This document shows positions 51,047 to 59,401 of a DNA stretch of 64,000 bases, piece by piece. Within the stretch, counting starts at the first letter, position 1. Every line of letters begins with the position of its first letter. Made by a program: the position numbers and the translations under genes. Source of the DNA: Oscillatoriophycideae cyanobacterium NC_groundwater_1537_Pr4_S-0.65um_50_18 (lineage in GTDB: Bacteria; Cyanobacteriota; Cyanobacteriia; Elainellales; Elainellaceae); contig JACQYI010000009.1 of NCBI GenBank assembly GCA_016208305.1, forward strand, positions 186,001 to 250,000. The letters run 5' to 3'. The notes under the pieces were generated by a model. It had not been told where the DNA came from. It saw only the letters and a program-made list of their open reading frames with translations, and ran no database searches.

Positions 51047-52492
51047 ATGAATCCTCCTTCAGCGCCTTCTTCGCCTGCTCCACCGATGAATCTCAGCACC
51101 AAGCTTGCCTATGGCTCTGGAGATTTGGGACCTGCAATCACGGCCAATGTTTTAGCCTTTTTTCTCCTTTTCTTCTTTACGAGCGTAGCAGGGCTAAATG
51201 CGGGGCTGGCGGGCAGTATTTTGCTTATTGGCAAAGTTTGGGATGCTGTGAACGATCCGATCGTAGGGATGTGGAGCGATCGCACTCACTCAGCCAAATG
51301 GGGCAGGCGCTATCCCTGGATGCTGTGGGGAGCCATACCCTTTGGCCTCACCTACTTTCTTCAGTGGATTGTGCCCAACTTTGGCGGCAACCCAGCTGGC
51401 CATCAATGGGGGCTGTTTTGGTACTACGTCATCGTTGGCGTTTTGTTCAACACCTTCTACACAATGGTTAACCTGCCCTACACGGCCTTAACCCCAGAAT
51501 TAACCCAAGACTACAACGAGCGCACCAGCCTCAACAGCTTCCGGTTTGCTTTCTCGATCGGTGGCAGCATTTTTTCGCTGATTCTGGCGCAAATCATCTT
51601 TAAGACCGTATCTGACCCCAAACAGCAATATCTCTGGCTAGGGGCGATTTGTGCCATACTTTCGACCCTACCGCTCTACTGGTGCGTCTTTGGGACGCAC
51701 GCCCGTAGCCGCTTCATGGCCGATCGCATCTCTACGCCTGTAGACAACTCTGAGTCGCTACCTTATCGAGAGCAGATGCGGATTGCCTTTAGCAATCGTC
51801 CTTTCCTGTTTGTGATCGGCATTTACCTTTGCTCTTGGCTGGGGGTTCAAATTACGGCAGCTATCTTGCCCTACTTTGTAGTGAATTGGTTAGGGCTGTC
51901 TTCTAGCACCTTTACGCTAGTGGCGCTGGCGGTTCAGGGTACTGCCTTGCTGATGCTATTTGTTTGGAGCGCCATCAGCGCCAAACTGGGCAAAAAAGCC
52001 GTGTACTTTATGGGCATGGGACTGTGGATTGTGGCTCAGGCAGGCTTATTTTTTCTGAAGCCGGATCAGTCAGCGCTGATGTATCCGCTAGCGGTGATGG
52101 CAGGTGTGGGAGTGTCTACGGCCTATCTGATTCCCTGGTCTATGATTCCTGACGTGATCGAGCTAGATGAGTTGAATACAGGACAGCGCCGCGAAGGGGT
52201 TTTCTATGGCTTTATGGTGCTGCTGCAAAAGATTGGGTTGGCGATCGGTCTTTTTGTCATTGGTCAGGCGTTAAACGTTGCTGGATTTGTGGAAAGTAGC
52301 GCCAGCCAGCCTAACCCGGTTCAGCCCGAAAGCGCAATGCTGGCAATTCGTCTGGCGATCGGGCCTTTGCCTACGCTCGCACTCGTTTGTGGTCTGATTT
52401 TGGCCTACTTTTATCCGATCACGCGCGAAGTTCATGCCGAGATTTTGCTAAAGCTGAGTGAGCGCAAGCGGCAGATGGCAGATGAAGCCTAA
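51047..52492 (+). CDS. GPH-family (MelB-like) MFS sugar:cation symporter
   Basis: The 481-residue protein with 12 predicted helices has the glycoside-pentoside-hexuronide signature: KLAYGSGDLGPAITANVLAF (helix 1), KVWDAVNDPIVGMWSDRTHS with the cation-site Asp residues, and WGRRYPWMLWGAIPFGLTY; YTALTPELTQDYNERTSLNS follows. Members import sugars with Na+ or H+. No sugar-metabolism gene is adjacent; substrate unknown. No ribosome-binding site is visible, and the ATG is preceded by a potential switching hairpin. Confidence 0.9.
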   Translation: MNPPSAPSSPAPPMNLSTKLAYGSGDLGPAITANVLAFFLLFFFTSVAGLNAGLAGSILLIGKVWDAVNDPIVGMWSDRTHSAKWGRRYPWMLWGAIPFGLTYFLQWIVPNFGGNPAGHQWGLFWYYVIVGVLFNTFYTMVNLPYTALTPELTQDYNERTSLNSFRFAFSIGGSIFSLILAQIIFKTVSDPKQQYLWLGAICAILSTLPLYWCVFGTHARSRFMADRISTPVDNSESLPYREQMRIAFSNRPFLFVIGIYLCSWLGVQITAAILPYFVVNWLGLSSSTFTLVALAVQGTALLMLFVWSAISAKLGKKAVYFMGMGLWIVAQAGLFFLKPDQSALMYPLAVMAGVGVSTAYLIPWSMIPDVIELDELNTGQRREGVFYGFMVLLQKIGLAIGLFVIGQALNVAGFVESSASQPNPVQPESAMLAIRLAIGPLPTLALVCGLILAYFYPITREVHAEILLKLSERKRQMADEA

Positions 52493-52616
52493 GGAGTGAT
52501 GCCCTGCTGTGCCCCAATCGAGATAAAATGGCTGAGAACGTTTGCTCCCTACCATGTTGCTCACCAGTTACTCAGGATGGGAGGAGACGGAGGTTGCGCG
52601 TTCTCAATGAGGTTTT

Positions 52617-53018
52617 ATGAAAAGGTTTTTGTCGCGTTTTTTGGCTCTGGCTCTGGTCTTGGTTGTAGGTTTGATGGGCTGTTCTAACGTATCGCCAACT
52701 GGATTGACAGGCGACTACCGCCAAGACACTTTAGGGTTAATTCAAACCCTGAAAACCTCTCTGGCGCTGCCCAATGATGCACCCGAAAGAAGCGCAGCTC
52801 AAGAACAAGCCAAGAGTCAGATCAATGATTTCTTTTCTCGCTATCGCAAGGATGGCGGTCTAAGCAAGCTCAATTCTTTTACGACCATGCGTACTGCCCT
52901 GAACTCTCTAGCAGGTCACTATAGCTCTTACCCCAATCGTCCTGTGCCCGAAAAGCTGAAGAAGCGTCTGGATCAGGAATTCACACAGGTTGAGACGGCT
53001 CTGCGTCGCGAGTCCTAA
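52617..53018 (+). CDS. psb27: Photosystem II assembly lipoprotein Psb27
   Basis: The 133-residue precursor has a lipoprotein signal (LALALVLVVGLMGC, Cys22) and the Psb27 four-helix domain: LTGDYRQDTLGLIQTLKTSL, AKSQINDFFSRYRKDGG, FTTMRTALNSLAGHYSSYPN and RPVPEKLKKRLDQEF. Psb27 binds CP43 on the lumen side of PSII during assembly and repair and lets the Mn cluster form. Its length fits the family. GAGG lies just before the ATG. The glycosyltransferase gene begins 28 bp downstream and is probably co-transcribed. Confidence 0.96.
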   Translation: MKRFLSRFLALALVLVVGLMGCSNVSPTGLTGDYRQDTLGLIQTLKTSLALPNDAPERSAAQEQAKSQINDFFSRYRKDGGLSKLNSFTTMRTALNSLAGHYSSYPNRPVPEKLKKRLDQEFTQVETALRRES

Positions 53019-53046
53019 TTACCGCGCGTTTTCATTTCGAGGTTTC

Positions 53047-54648
53047 ATGCATTTTCAATGGAGCGATCGCCAAATTGACCGAGCTTGGGTTTTGGGCTTG
53101 GGCGGGGTGGCACTCGCTCTTTTTATGCTCAACCTGGGCGGATTGGCGCTGCGAGACTGGGATGAGGGGCTGGTGGCCCAAGTTGCCCGCGAGATGGCGC
53201 AATCTGCCGATGGGCAAGGCTGGCTCTTCCCCATGCTTTGGGGTGAACCATATCTAAACAAGCCGCCCTTGGTGCATGGGCTGATGGCGATCGTTTACAG
53301 GCTGCTGGGCATCAGCGAATGGACTACCCGCTTGCCGGGGGCGCTGCTGACGGCAGCATCGGTGCCGCTGCTGTACGGCATAGGGCGAGAAATTTTTCAT
53401 CGCCGCTCTACAGCCGTCTTTGCCGCCTTAATTTACCTGACCTCGCTACCTGTTGTGCGTAATGGGCGGCTGGCTATGCTGGATGGAGCCACCCTCTGCT
53501 TTCTGCTGCTGCTGCTGCTAGGAACGCTGCGATCGCGGCGAGACAGACGCTATACGCTGCTCATGGGGGTAAGCCTGGGGCTAATTTGCCTGACCAAAGG
53601 CGTGATGATGGGGGTGTTGCTGGGGGCGATCGCGCTGCTGTTTCTCGCCTGGGACACGCCTCGCCTACTTAAGTCTCCTTTTCTTTGGCTAGCGCTACTG
53701 CTGGGCAATCTTCCGGTGGCGCTGTGGTATGGGGCGCAGTGGCTGCACTATGGACAGGCTTTTTGGGGCAACAATCTCGTCAACCAGTCGTTGCAGCGTA
53801 TCTGGACAGATGTAGAGCAGAATGGCGGTGCGCCTTGGTATTACCTGCTAGAAATTTTGAAGTATGATGCCCCCTGGATTTTGTTTTTGCCGCTGGGATG
53901 TAAATTGGCCTGGGAGAACCGCAGCTTAAGCTGGGCTAAGCTGGCGATCGTCTGGGGGAGCCTCTATTTGCTTCCGGTTTCGCTGATGGCAACCAAGCTG
54001 CCTTGGTATGTGCTGCCGAGCTATCCGGCGTTGGCACTGCTTCAAGGAGCCGCTGTTTCGGAGCTATGGCAGCAGGGCAAACACATGGGCGTTAAGCAAT
54101 TTCCGGCACCGTTTTACAGCCGCATTTGGGTAGGGCTGTTTTCGCTCCTGGCGATCGTGGGCTGGGTAGGAATGGTGTATTTTGGTGCTGTGGCGCAAAC
54201 GGACGTGCAGATTGTGTTTGGAGCGATCGCGCTAACGATGACGGGTGTAGCCTTCTTACTAGCTCAGCAAGACGCGCAGTTTTTGCCTGTGCTGATCTGG
54301 GGTTGCTATGTGTCGCTGCTGCTGTTTGTGGCGTCGGGGCATTGGGTATGGGAGCTGGCAGAAGCCTATCCGGTGAAGCCTGTGGCCGCTTTGGTGCGGC
54401 AGGTGCCTGCGGGTGAGAAAGTGTATACGTCCTATCCTGACAATCGACCTTCTTTGAACTTTTATAGCGATCGGCCTATTTTTCCGGCTGATGAAAAGCG
54501 GCTCAAGCGGGTGTGGCGACGCGAACCTGCGCCTTATCTCCTGTTGGATGAATCGGCATTGACGCAGCTGAAATTAAAATCCGTTAAGCCTTTGGGTAAA
54601 GCAGCAGGTTGGACTCTCATCACGAAGCGATCGTCAAAGATAAAATAA
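53047..54648 (+). CDS. GT39/ArnT-like integral membrane glycosyltransferase
   Basis: The protein of about 533 residues has about 11 transmembrane helices and the GT-C features: the first luminal loop with RDWDEGLVAQVAREMAQS (Asp-Trp-Asp-Glu) and GEPYLNKPPLVHGLMA, typical of ArnT/PMT-like enzymes. They transfer sugars from polyprenyl-phosphate donors to lipids or proteins outside the membrane. The ATG at 53047 is preferred to an ATG at 52990 that would overlap psb27. The acceptor is unknown. Confidence 0.88.
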   Translation: MHFQWSDRQIDRAWVLGLGGVALALFMLNLGGLALRDWDEGLVAQVAREMAQSADGQGWLFPMLWGEPYLNKPPLVHGLMAIVYRLLGISEWTTRLPGALLTAASVPLLYGIGREIFHRRSTAVFAALIYLTSLPVVRNGRLAMLDGATLCFLLLLLLGTLRSRRDRRYTLLMGVSLGLICLTKGVMMGVLLGAIALLFLAWDTPRLLKSPFLWLALLLGNLPVALWYGAQWLHYGQAFWGNNLVNQSLQRIWTDVEQNGGAPWYYLLEILKYDAPWILFLPLGCKLAWENRSLSWAKLAIVWGSLYLLPVSLMATKLPWYVLPSYPALALLQGAAVSELWQQGKHMGVKQFPAPFYSRIWVGLFSLLAIVGWVGMVYFGAVAQTDVQIVFGAIALTMTGVAFLLAQQDAQFLPVLIWGCYVSLLLFVASGHWVWELAEAYPVKPVAALVRQVPAGEKVYTSYPDNRPSLNFYSDRPIFPADEKRLKRVWRREPAPYLLLDESALTQLKLKSVKPLGKAAGWTLITKRSSKIK

Positions 54649-54696
54649 GGGCATCTCTTTTTAAGACTAGATCGGCTGCACTTCGGAGGTTGGGTT

Positions 54697-55047
54697 GTGA
54701 CGGAACCACAGTTTCTCCGCCTAGATGGATTTACCAAAGCAGACCGTATTCAGATGACTGATCGGGTGAGTGAAGCGATTAACCAAGCAGGGGCATGGAT
54801 AACTGATTTTCACCTGTACTCGAATCTGCTGATCTGCATCAATTTTCAGGTGGCGATCGCTGATGTGGGCAGGCTGGCCATAACGCTGCCAGAGACAGGT
54901 TTGCATTTGAGCCAAGAGAGCCTGAAGCAGCTCACATCGGTGAGGGACTCGACGCTAAACGAGAAAGAGCTAGGGGGAACCTTGCAAATTACTTTTGTAC
55001 ACCACGAACCTGACCTGCTCCGAGATGTTCCGGCTGTTCCAGGCTAA
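54697..55047 (+). CDS. Conserved hypothetical protein
   Basis: The GTG-started 116-residue protein (TEPQFLRLDGFTKADRIQMT, VSEAINQAGAWITDFHLYSN, INFQVAIADVGRLAITLPET) has an alpha/beta pattern and no signal peptide. GGAGG lies before the GTG. I do not recognise a domain. It follows the glycosyltransferase gene by 48 bp and may belong to that transcription unit. Confidence 0.6.
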   Translation: MTEPQFLRLDGFTKADRIQMTDRVSEAINQAGAWITDFHLYSNLLICINFQVAIADVGRLAITLPETGLHLSQESLKQLTSVRDSTLNEKELGGTLQITFVHHEPDLLRDVPAVPG

Positions 55048-55059
55048 GAAATAGAGCAA

Positions 55060-55090
55060 ACGCAGCATCTACCTGAAGGGTTAGCTGCGT
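55060..55090 (-). terminator. Hairpin at the end of the P-loop kinase-like gene
   Basis: ACGCAGC (55060-55066) and GCTGCGT (55084-55090) form a 7-bp stem whose loop holds the stop codon of the minus-strand gene. A U-rich stretch (TTTGCTCTATTT on the minus strand) follows, suggesting a weak intrinsic terminator. Confidence 0.4.
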
Positions 55091-55590
55091 GGATGATGAA
55101 TGACGTTGAAGTTCTCGTCATCTGAGGGGGGCTGAAAATACTGCGTAATGGCATCAAATTCGGCATCGCTGGTGAAGGCTGCGTCTTTAGCCAGTGCCTT
55201 ACTCCGCTCGCGCAATTGTTGTTTGCATAACTCGTCGGTGACATCGACATAGTGCAGCTCATGATCAACGTTTGCGCGTTCAAAGAGTTCTCGAAACCAG
55301 GCACGCTGATTTCTGGTATTGCCAGGAAAGTCGAGTACAACAACGATGCCTTTTGAGAGCAGTAAACCTATGTGTGCTGTAAGGGCATCTTTTAATCTGG
55401 ATGAGTAGGTGACAAAGCTGGGAATGTCTACGATTTCATTTGGAAATAATGCGCTCAAGAACTCGTCTTGCACGATCAAAATCGCGTTCTCTCGCTGCGC
55501 TATTTCTCTTGCCAAGGTTGACTTTCCGGCTGCCATTTTTCCGCAAAAGAAAAAAAGCTTTCCTCGCTGTTTCATATCTTGCTGTTGCAT
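55081..55590 (-). CDS. AAA-type P-loop kinase-like protein (zeta-toxin-like fold)
   Basis: The 169-residue protein has Walker A CGKMAAGKST (about residues 16-25), an Asp at the end of strand 2 (VQDEFLSALFP), and GIVVVLDFPGNTRNQRAWFR, which resembles AAA_33/zeta-type small-molecule kinases. A LID-like Arg region is DELCKQQLRERSKAL. It would phosphorylate a metabolite or act as a toxin-like nucleotide-sugar kinase. No antitoxin gene is next to it. Starts at Met1 or Met6 are both possible. A candidate attC-like site lies just upstream. Confidence 0.75.
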   Translation of the reverse strand: MQQQDMKQRGKLFFFCGKMAAGKSTLAREIAQRENAILIVQDEFLSALFPNEIVDIPSFVTYSSRLKDALTAHIGLLLSKGIVVVLDFPGNTRNQRAWFRELFERANVDHELHYVDVTDELCKQQLRERSKALAKDAAFTSDAEFDAITQYFQPPSDDENFNVIHHPRS

Positions 55591-55605
55591 ATTCTCTAGC
55601 CCTTA

Positions 55606-55666
55606 GCTTAACGTTCACCCGCTGGCGATCGCTTCCTTCGGTCGGTATGTAGCGGTTTTGTTAGCG
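55606..55666 (-). mobile_element. Weak attC-like site (candidate)
   Basis: On the plus strand GCTTAAC (55606-55612, fits the RYYYAAC box) is followed after 6 nt by CCGCT (55619-55623). Then come a loop with HIP1, AGCGG (55651-55655), 4 nt, and GTTAGCG (55660-55666). The inner arms pair, but the outer boxes pair only partly, so the call is tentative. Confidence 0.25.
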
Positions 55667-55724
55667 GTTTCTCACACGGATGGCTTCCACTTGCTCAACC
55701 TTTGCTCATCAACATGGCAGCGGC

Positions 55725-56705
55725 TTAGTCTGTAGTATTAATAGATTGTCCCTGTATGGATCCCTTAAGGATTCTCTTTAAACGACGAATTAAATGGCTT
55801 AATCTTTCCAATGCTCTAGAAAATCTTGTGTTCACTCCCCAGCGAGGGTAACTCAATAAGGAATATGTAAAATTCATATTTTGACCATAGGCAGAAAACA
55901 TTTCTACCTGAATCCGAGCTTTCGAGGCGATACATTTTTCAATTTCATAAAGCAGATAATTATCTGTGAGATAAAGCGCTTCAAGCGCTTGAAAATCACG
56001 AAAAGTATACACTTTATACCAAGTTTTTAACGGATCAAAAAAACCAGGTTTACCTTCATCGGTCATCACATAAAGCGTGCGACCCTGCCCAACCCATTGA
56101 GCAATTCGTTTGCGAATTCCTTTTGGTGATGTGTACTGCTCATATCCTGGGAACCGCCACCATTCTCGTTTGGCTTGCTCCAACAAATCACCTCGCCTCA
56201 CATGTACGGTATCAAAGTCTTCTCCCAAAGCTTTGACGATTTCCTCGGCTTGATGCCGTATGCTTTGACTGGGTGCGATTAAACTTCGTATCTTACAAGC
56301 AATCTTTTCTACCTCTGGCTCTGACTTCATGGGTGCTGAAAAGATGGCATCAGGGTTGGTAAATTCACGAATGATCAGAGGCGTAGATTTTCTCTGGAGT
56401 TGTTGAGGCGGAGTTTTTTCATCGACTAACTCATGTTCTGGAAGCTGAAGTTGTTCAAACTCTTCCTTCGTGATAAAACAAGCTTCTGACTGAAACACTG
56501 AAAGGTCGAAGTAGGTAGACAAAGGAACTCTCATTGCCCTACCCCCATTGTGATGACTAGCTAACGTTAAATCAGGCAGTACAGCAACTCGCTGGAGAAA
56601 GGCGGCCTCGGCTAAAAGCACAGATAAGTTGTAAAGTTGGTGACTAATTCCCGTCCAAGCTTCTCGTTTGTACTGCAAATAATGTGCTTGCTGGGGAACT
56701 TCCAT
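55725..56705 (-). CDS. O-fucosyltransferase-like glycosyltransferase
   Basis: The 326-residue protein starts with a segment typical of the POFUT/FUT8-like fold (SHQLYNLSVLLAEAAFLQRV, an amphipathic helix binding the nucleotide sugar). It carries His168-Val-Arg170-Arg171-Gly172-Asp173 (FDTVHVRRGDLL), the HxRRGD motif that binds GDP-fucose in this family, and YVMTDEGKPGFFD near residue 215. The fold is known mainly from eukaryotes and from few bacteria. It lacks a signal peptide and would act in the cytoplasm on glycans or peptides. The gene lies between two attC-like candidates. Confidence 0.6.
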   Translation of the reverse strand: MEVPQQAHYLQYKREAWTGISHQLYNLSVLLAEAAFLQRVAVLPDLTLASHHNGGRAMRVPLSTYFDLSVFQSEACFITKEEFEQLQLPEHELVDEKTPPQQLQRKSTPLIIREFTNPDAIFSAPMKSEPEVEKIACKIRSLIAPSQSIRHQAEEIVKALGEDFDTVHVRRGDLLEQAKREWWRFPGYEQYTSPKGIRKRIAQWVGQGRTLYVMTDEGKPGFFDPLKTWYKVYTFRDFQALEALYLTDNYLLYEIEKCIASKARIQVEMFSAYGQNMNFTYSLLSYPRWGVNTRFSRALERLSHLIRRLKRILKGSIQGQSINTTD

Positions 56706-56945
56706 AGTGTCTTGACTGCCTGATTGATTGACTAAACAGCGTTAGAGGGAGATTCAGCGCCTAGTAGAAGGGCGTTTTGCGTTTACCGTAAAAGTTAACA
56801 CACTCGACAAGTAACCCATGAGAACCTCCCGCTTATATCATCGACTGCAAAAGCTATGGGGTCAATTTATCCTTCTGGGCAGGCCAACATCAGTTTTAAA
56901 TCCTATTCTCCCAGGGTTCTGTTGTTAACTATTTGATGATAAGGG
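56706..56945. other. Intergenic part of the region between two cassette-like genes
   Basis: These 240 bp upstream of the fucosyltransferase-like gene show no gene, repeat or clear promoter. Together with the attC-like site (56946-57033) they fill the gap to the next gene. Confidence 0.35.
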
Positions 56946-57033
56946 CAGCTAACGCTCCCGGTCAGCAGCAGTAAAAACTTGGAACACTCTATTAGCGCTG
57001 CGTGAAAGTCCGCTGCACTAAGCTCGTTAGCTG
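56946..57033 (-). mobile_element. attC-like recombination site (integron cassette type)
   Basis: The outer arms CAGCTAACG (56946-56954) and CGTTAGCTG (57025-57033) are perfectly complementary. Inner arms GCAGC (56965-56969) and GCTGC (57012-57016) pair, separated from the outer arms by unpaired spacers of 10 and 8 nt, the R-L-L-R architecture of attC sites with an unpaired central spacer. On the minus strand GCAGCGGAC and GTTAGCTG stand where attC sites have the L box and the crossover GTT. It starts 7 bp after the stop codon of the AT-rich gene at 57041-57934, exactly where a cassette attC should be. Confidence 0.5.
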
Positions 57034-57040
57034 GCTGAGA

Positions 57041-57934
57041 TTAACCTTGCTCAGACTCCACTATTTTCTCTTGTCGTATCGAGTTTATAGATTGCAGATC
57101 ATCTCGACTTAGTACGACTTCAATCTGGCAGCACATTTGCGGAAGTTTAGGCAAGTTTCTATACTTTCCCCAAAATTCTGCAAGATGTACGAAATTACAG
57201 TAAGTAGTTGGGCTATCAAACTTATACTGTACATATTGAATATACTTCTTAAGAAGCTCGTAGTAATTAATTACTATGAGAAATAGGTATTCTCTAAGAT
57301 ATTCTTCATCAACAACATCAGATTTAACATCTTGACTCATATGCTCAAAAAAAGCGAGGACTTTATTGACACTTTTTCTTTCGTTAGTATTCCGCTGTAA
57401 TCGTAACAAAATTTTGGTCTGAACTTCGTCTAGAAAAATCTTATTGCCATCTTTCTTTAAATCTAGAATTGTATATTCATAACTGCGTTCAGAATCTTTA
57501 CATATTTTATCCCTCAATTTCCTATCGTATTCTTCTTCTTTAATATTCCTGAGAATATCAACCTCTTTTGATAGTTCATTTTTATACCATACTTCTATAT
57601 AATGAGAAGCTTTATCTCTCTTGGAATGATCGTAATTTACATGGATATTATAGGCGGTAAATATTAAACTCAAGATTGTCCCAACTGATGTAGTGGCATC
57701 AAATACATCTTTAGGTTTGGAATCTTTAATTACTTTGGGATATATGAACATCGTCAGAAAGACGAAAAATCCAATAAATAATAGTTGGGGCGCAAAATCT
57801 ACATGACCCAAACGATGAAGTCTTTGTCCAAGTTCACTCAATGAAAATTTGTTGCTCCCTAACGAGCACATGGGAAGCTTTACGAGGTTAGATGAATATC
57901 CATACTCTTTATGATTGGAAATTTTCTGAGTCAT
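57041..57934 (-). CDS. AT-rich membrane protein (DUF4760-like), cassette-type gene
   Basis: The 297-residue protein has two hydrophobic segments near residues 48-67 (PQLLFIGFFVFLTMFIYPK) and about 82-98 (TTSVGTILSLIFTAYNI), then a soluble helical domain with many Lys/Glu/Asn (KRDKASHYIEVWYKNELSKE, NERKSVNKVLAFFEHMSQDV, LFLIVINYYELLKKYIQYVQ). The helical part is reminiscent of DUF4760 proteins. Base composition and codon use are much more AT-rich than all neighbours, indicating horizontal gain. An attC-like site follows immediately. A second, degenerate candidate lies upstream (near 58025-58100). Function unknown; membrane-tethered defence or stress roles are possible. Confidence 0.6.
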   Translation of the reverse strand: MTQKISNHKEYGYSSNLVKLPMCSLGSNKFSLSELGQRLHRLGHVDFAPQLLFIGFFVFLTMFIYPKVIKDSKPKDVFDATTSVGTILSLIFTAYNIHVNYDHSKRDKASHYIEVWYKNELSKEVDILRNIKEEEYDRKLRDKICKDSERSYEYTILDLKKDGNKIFLDEVQTKILLRLQRNTNERKSVNKVLAFFEHMSQDVKSDVVDEEYLREYLFLIVINYYELLKKYIQYVQYKFDSPTTYCNFVHLAEFWGKYRNLPKLPQMCCQIEVVLSRDDLQSINSIRQEKIVESEQG

Positions 57935-58857
57935 GATTTTTTATTCCTTCCAACAATTCTATCGAACTTGATGTTAAACCCTGACAGATAATTTAGAAGC
58001 TTCGCCTTAGACCAGATGCGAAACAGCTAATGCTTTAGTTCGGCGGCAGTATATAATCTTGCGTATCTTCACCAAAAATCTCTGTAGCCGCCGCTGCAAC
58101 GATTTTTAAGATGACAACTGTTCAACATTCCCCCAACGCCTTGTACATAATACGCGGTACTACCAGCGCTTCTCTTAACTAATTAGGAGATTAGAAGAGA
58201 AATTTGAGGAATTTATGAGGACAGGAAAATTTAATAATTGATAAGCCTATTTCTCATCTTAGAGTAGCGATGGAGCAATTTTTTTAAGGCTTAAACTTAG
58301 ATGTCTAGTAGGCTGAACATAAGTTTGAATACCATCACAGTGGTAGGAGTAGAATAGGGGGATGGAGTTTTGAATGATACCTCTATTTCTGCTCTGAAGT
58401 AATGGCTCAATGAGCTTGCCCTTATCGATAACTTAGTTGTCCAACTAAACATTCAACGCCATATTTCTGCGACCTCAATCGCCTCGCCTACCCGATCGCC
58501 CCACATCCCAAAATACAGATGAACTTGTGTAAGAAATGGCTTGACGATCGCCCCCTTCTCCATCTATTGTTATCCGCTAAGGTTGCTTTTTCGTGTTCTG
58601 CGCCAGCAGCCTTAAGCCACCCAAAAACCTCTGGCGAGGTATGAAGTAGGGTAGGATCTACGACATACCTCTAACCTTACAGACCGAACGACCCAGTCCG
58701 TAGGGCTTAAGTTAGTTTAGCTTTCTAGCTACACTCCTTGGCGCTACTTGTTCAATCGATCGTGAGTAGCCATGTTTTTGGGGTTCCTTCTCAGCTTGCA
58801 TTTACCGCAAGCGAGAACTCAACGAGTGAACCCAACCCAAACAACAAGGAGAATAGA
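57935..58857. other. Long intergenic region (923 bp)
   Basis: No convincing gene is seen. Near 58024-58100, CAGCTAATGCT followed by CGGCGG (58041-58046) and its complement CCGCCG (58088-58093) looks like a damaged attC-like site. A 36-codon frame on the minus strand (58563-58453) is too short to call. The last part contains the AAGGAG ribosome-binding site for the next gene. The promoter of the AT-rich gene should lie near 57940-58020. Confidence 0.4.
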
Positions 58858-59100
58858 ATGATGACCGGAGAATTCAATTTCTTCAACCATCCCGCATTGC
58901 AGTCGGGGGATGAATCCAACCCAGAGCGAGAGGTGATTCGCGTGATTGTTTTTGCCTCTCGTGATGCGGTAAGAGCCACGATTCACGAATCGCATGTGCG
59001 AGGATTTCGGACGATTGACACCTGGAGTCCGCTGTTGCCCACCCCTGATCCGCAAAAGGTGATGGCCATCAGCACCCACTATCGCCCCACCAACGGCTAG
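58858..59100 (+). CDS. Small hypothetical protein
   Basis: From the ATG pair at 58858 (preceded by AAGGAG) this encodes 80 residues: MMTGEFNFFNHPALQSGDES, REVIRVIVFASRDAVRATIH, ESHVRGFRTIDTWSPLLPTP. The central segment has an alternating hydrophobic strand then a helix, as in a small alpha/beta fold. The strong ribosome-binding site supports translation. The frame upstream to 58738 lacks such a signal. I do not recognise a family. Confidence 0.6.
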   Translation: MMTGEFNFFNHPALQSGDESNPEREVIRVIVFASRDAVRATIHESHVRGFRTIDTWSPLLPTPDPQKVMAISTHYRPTNG

Positions 59101-59401
59101 GTCATGGGTAAGGATGAAGTGCGGAACCTAGATAGGCAACAGGTTTCACCTTATCCCTTCTCTGGCAAGATCCTGAATCGCGCCAGAACTGCGAGATGCG
59201 AGCCAGATGTTTGTCTTGCCTGAACCTTGCAAGGCGGATCAGCATTTGGCTCATGTCCAAAACAGGGGTGCCCCTCTTTGGGTTGAACTGCCCCCAGAGC
59301 AGAAATCTCACCCTAAGCTAGAGGCAACACCCTTGGAAGCTTTAGGGTATATGTTCTATGTTCTGCGCTCATCACGCTGCCCTCTATGGGTCTAAACTTC
59401 T
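59101..59401. other. Intergenic region (301 bp)
   Basis: I see no gene, hairpin or repeat. The short frames here have no ribosome-binding site and no recognisable motif. It likely holds the promoter of the downstream lipoprotein gene. Confidence 0.35.

Noticed and set aside
58453-58563. 36-codon minus-strand frame (MEKGAIVKPFLTQ...)
   Set aside because: It reads like coding sequence and may be a gene remnant, but it is too short and lacks a start signal.
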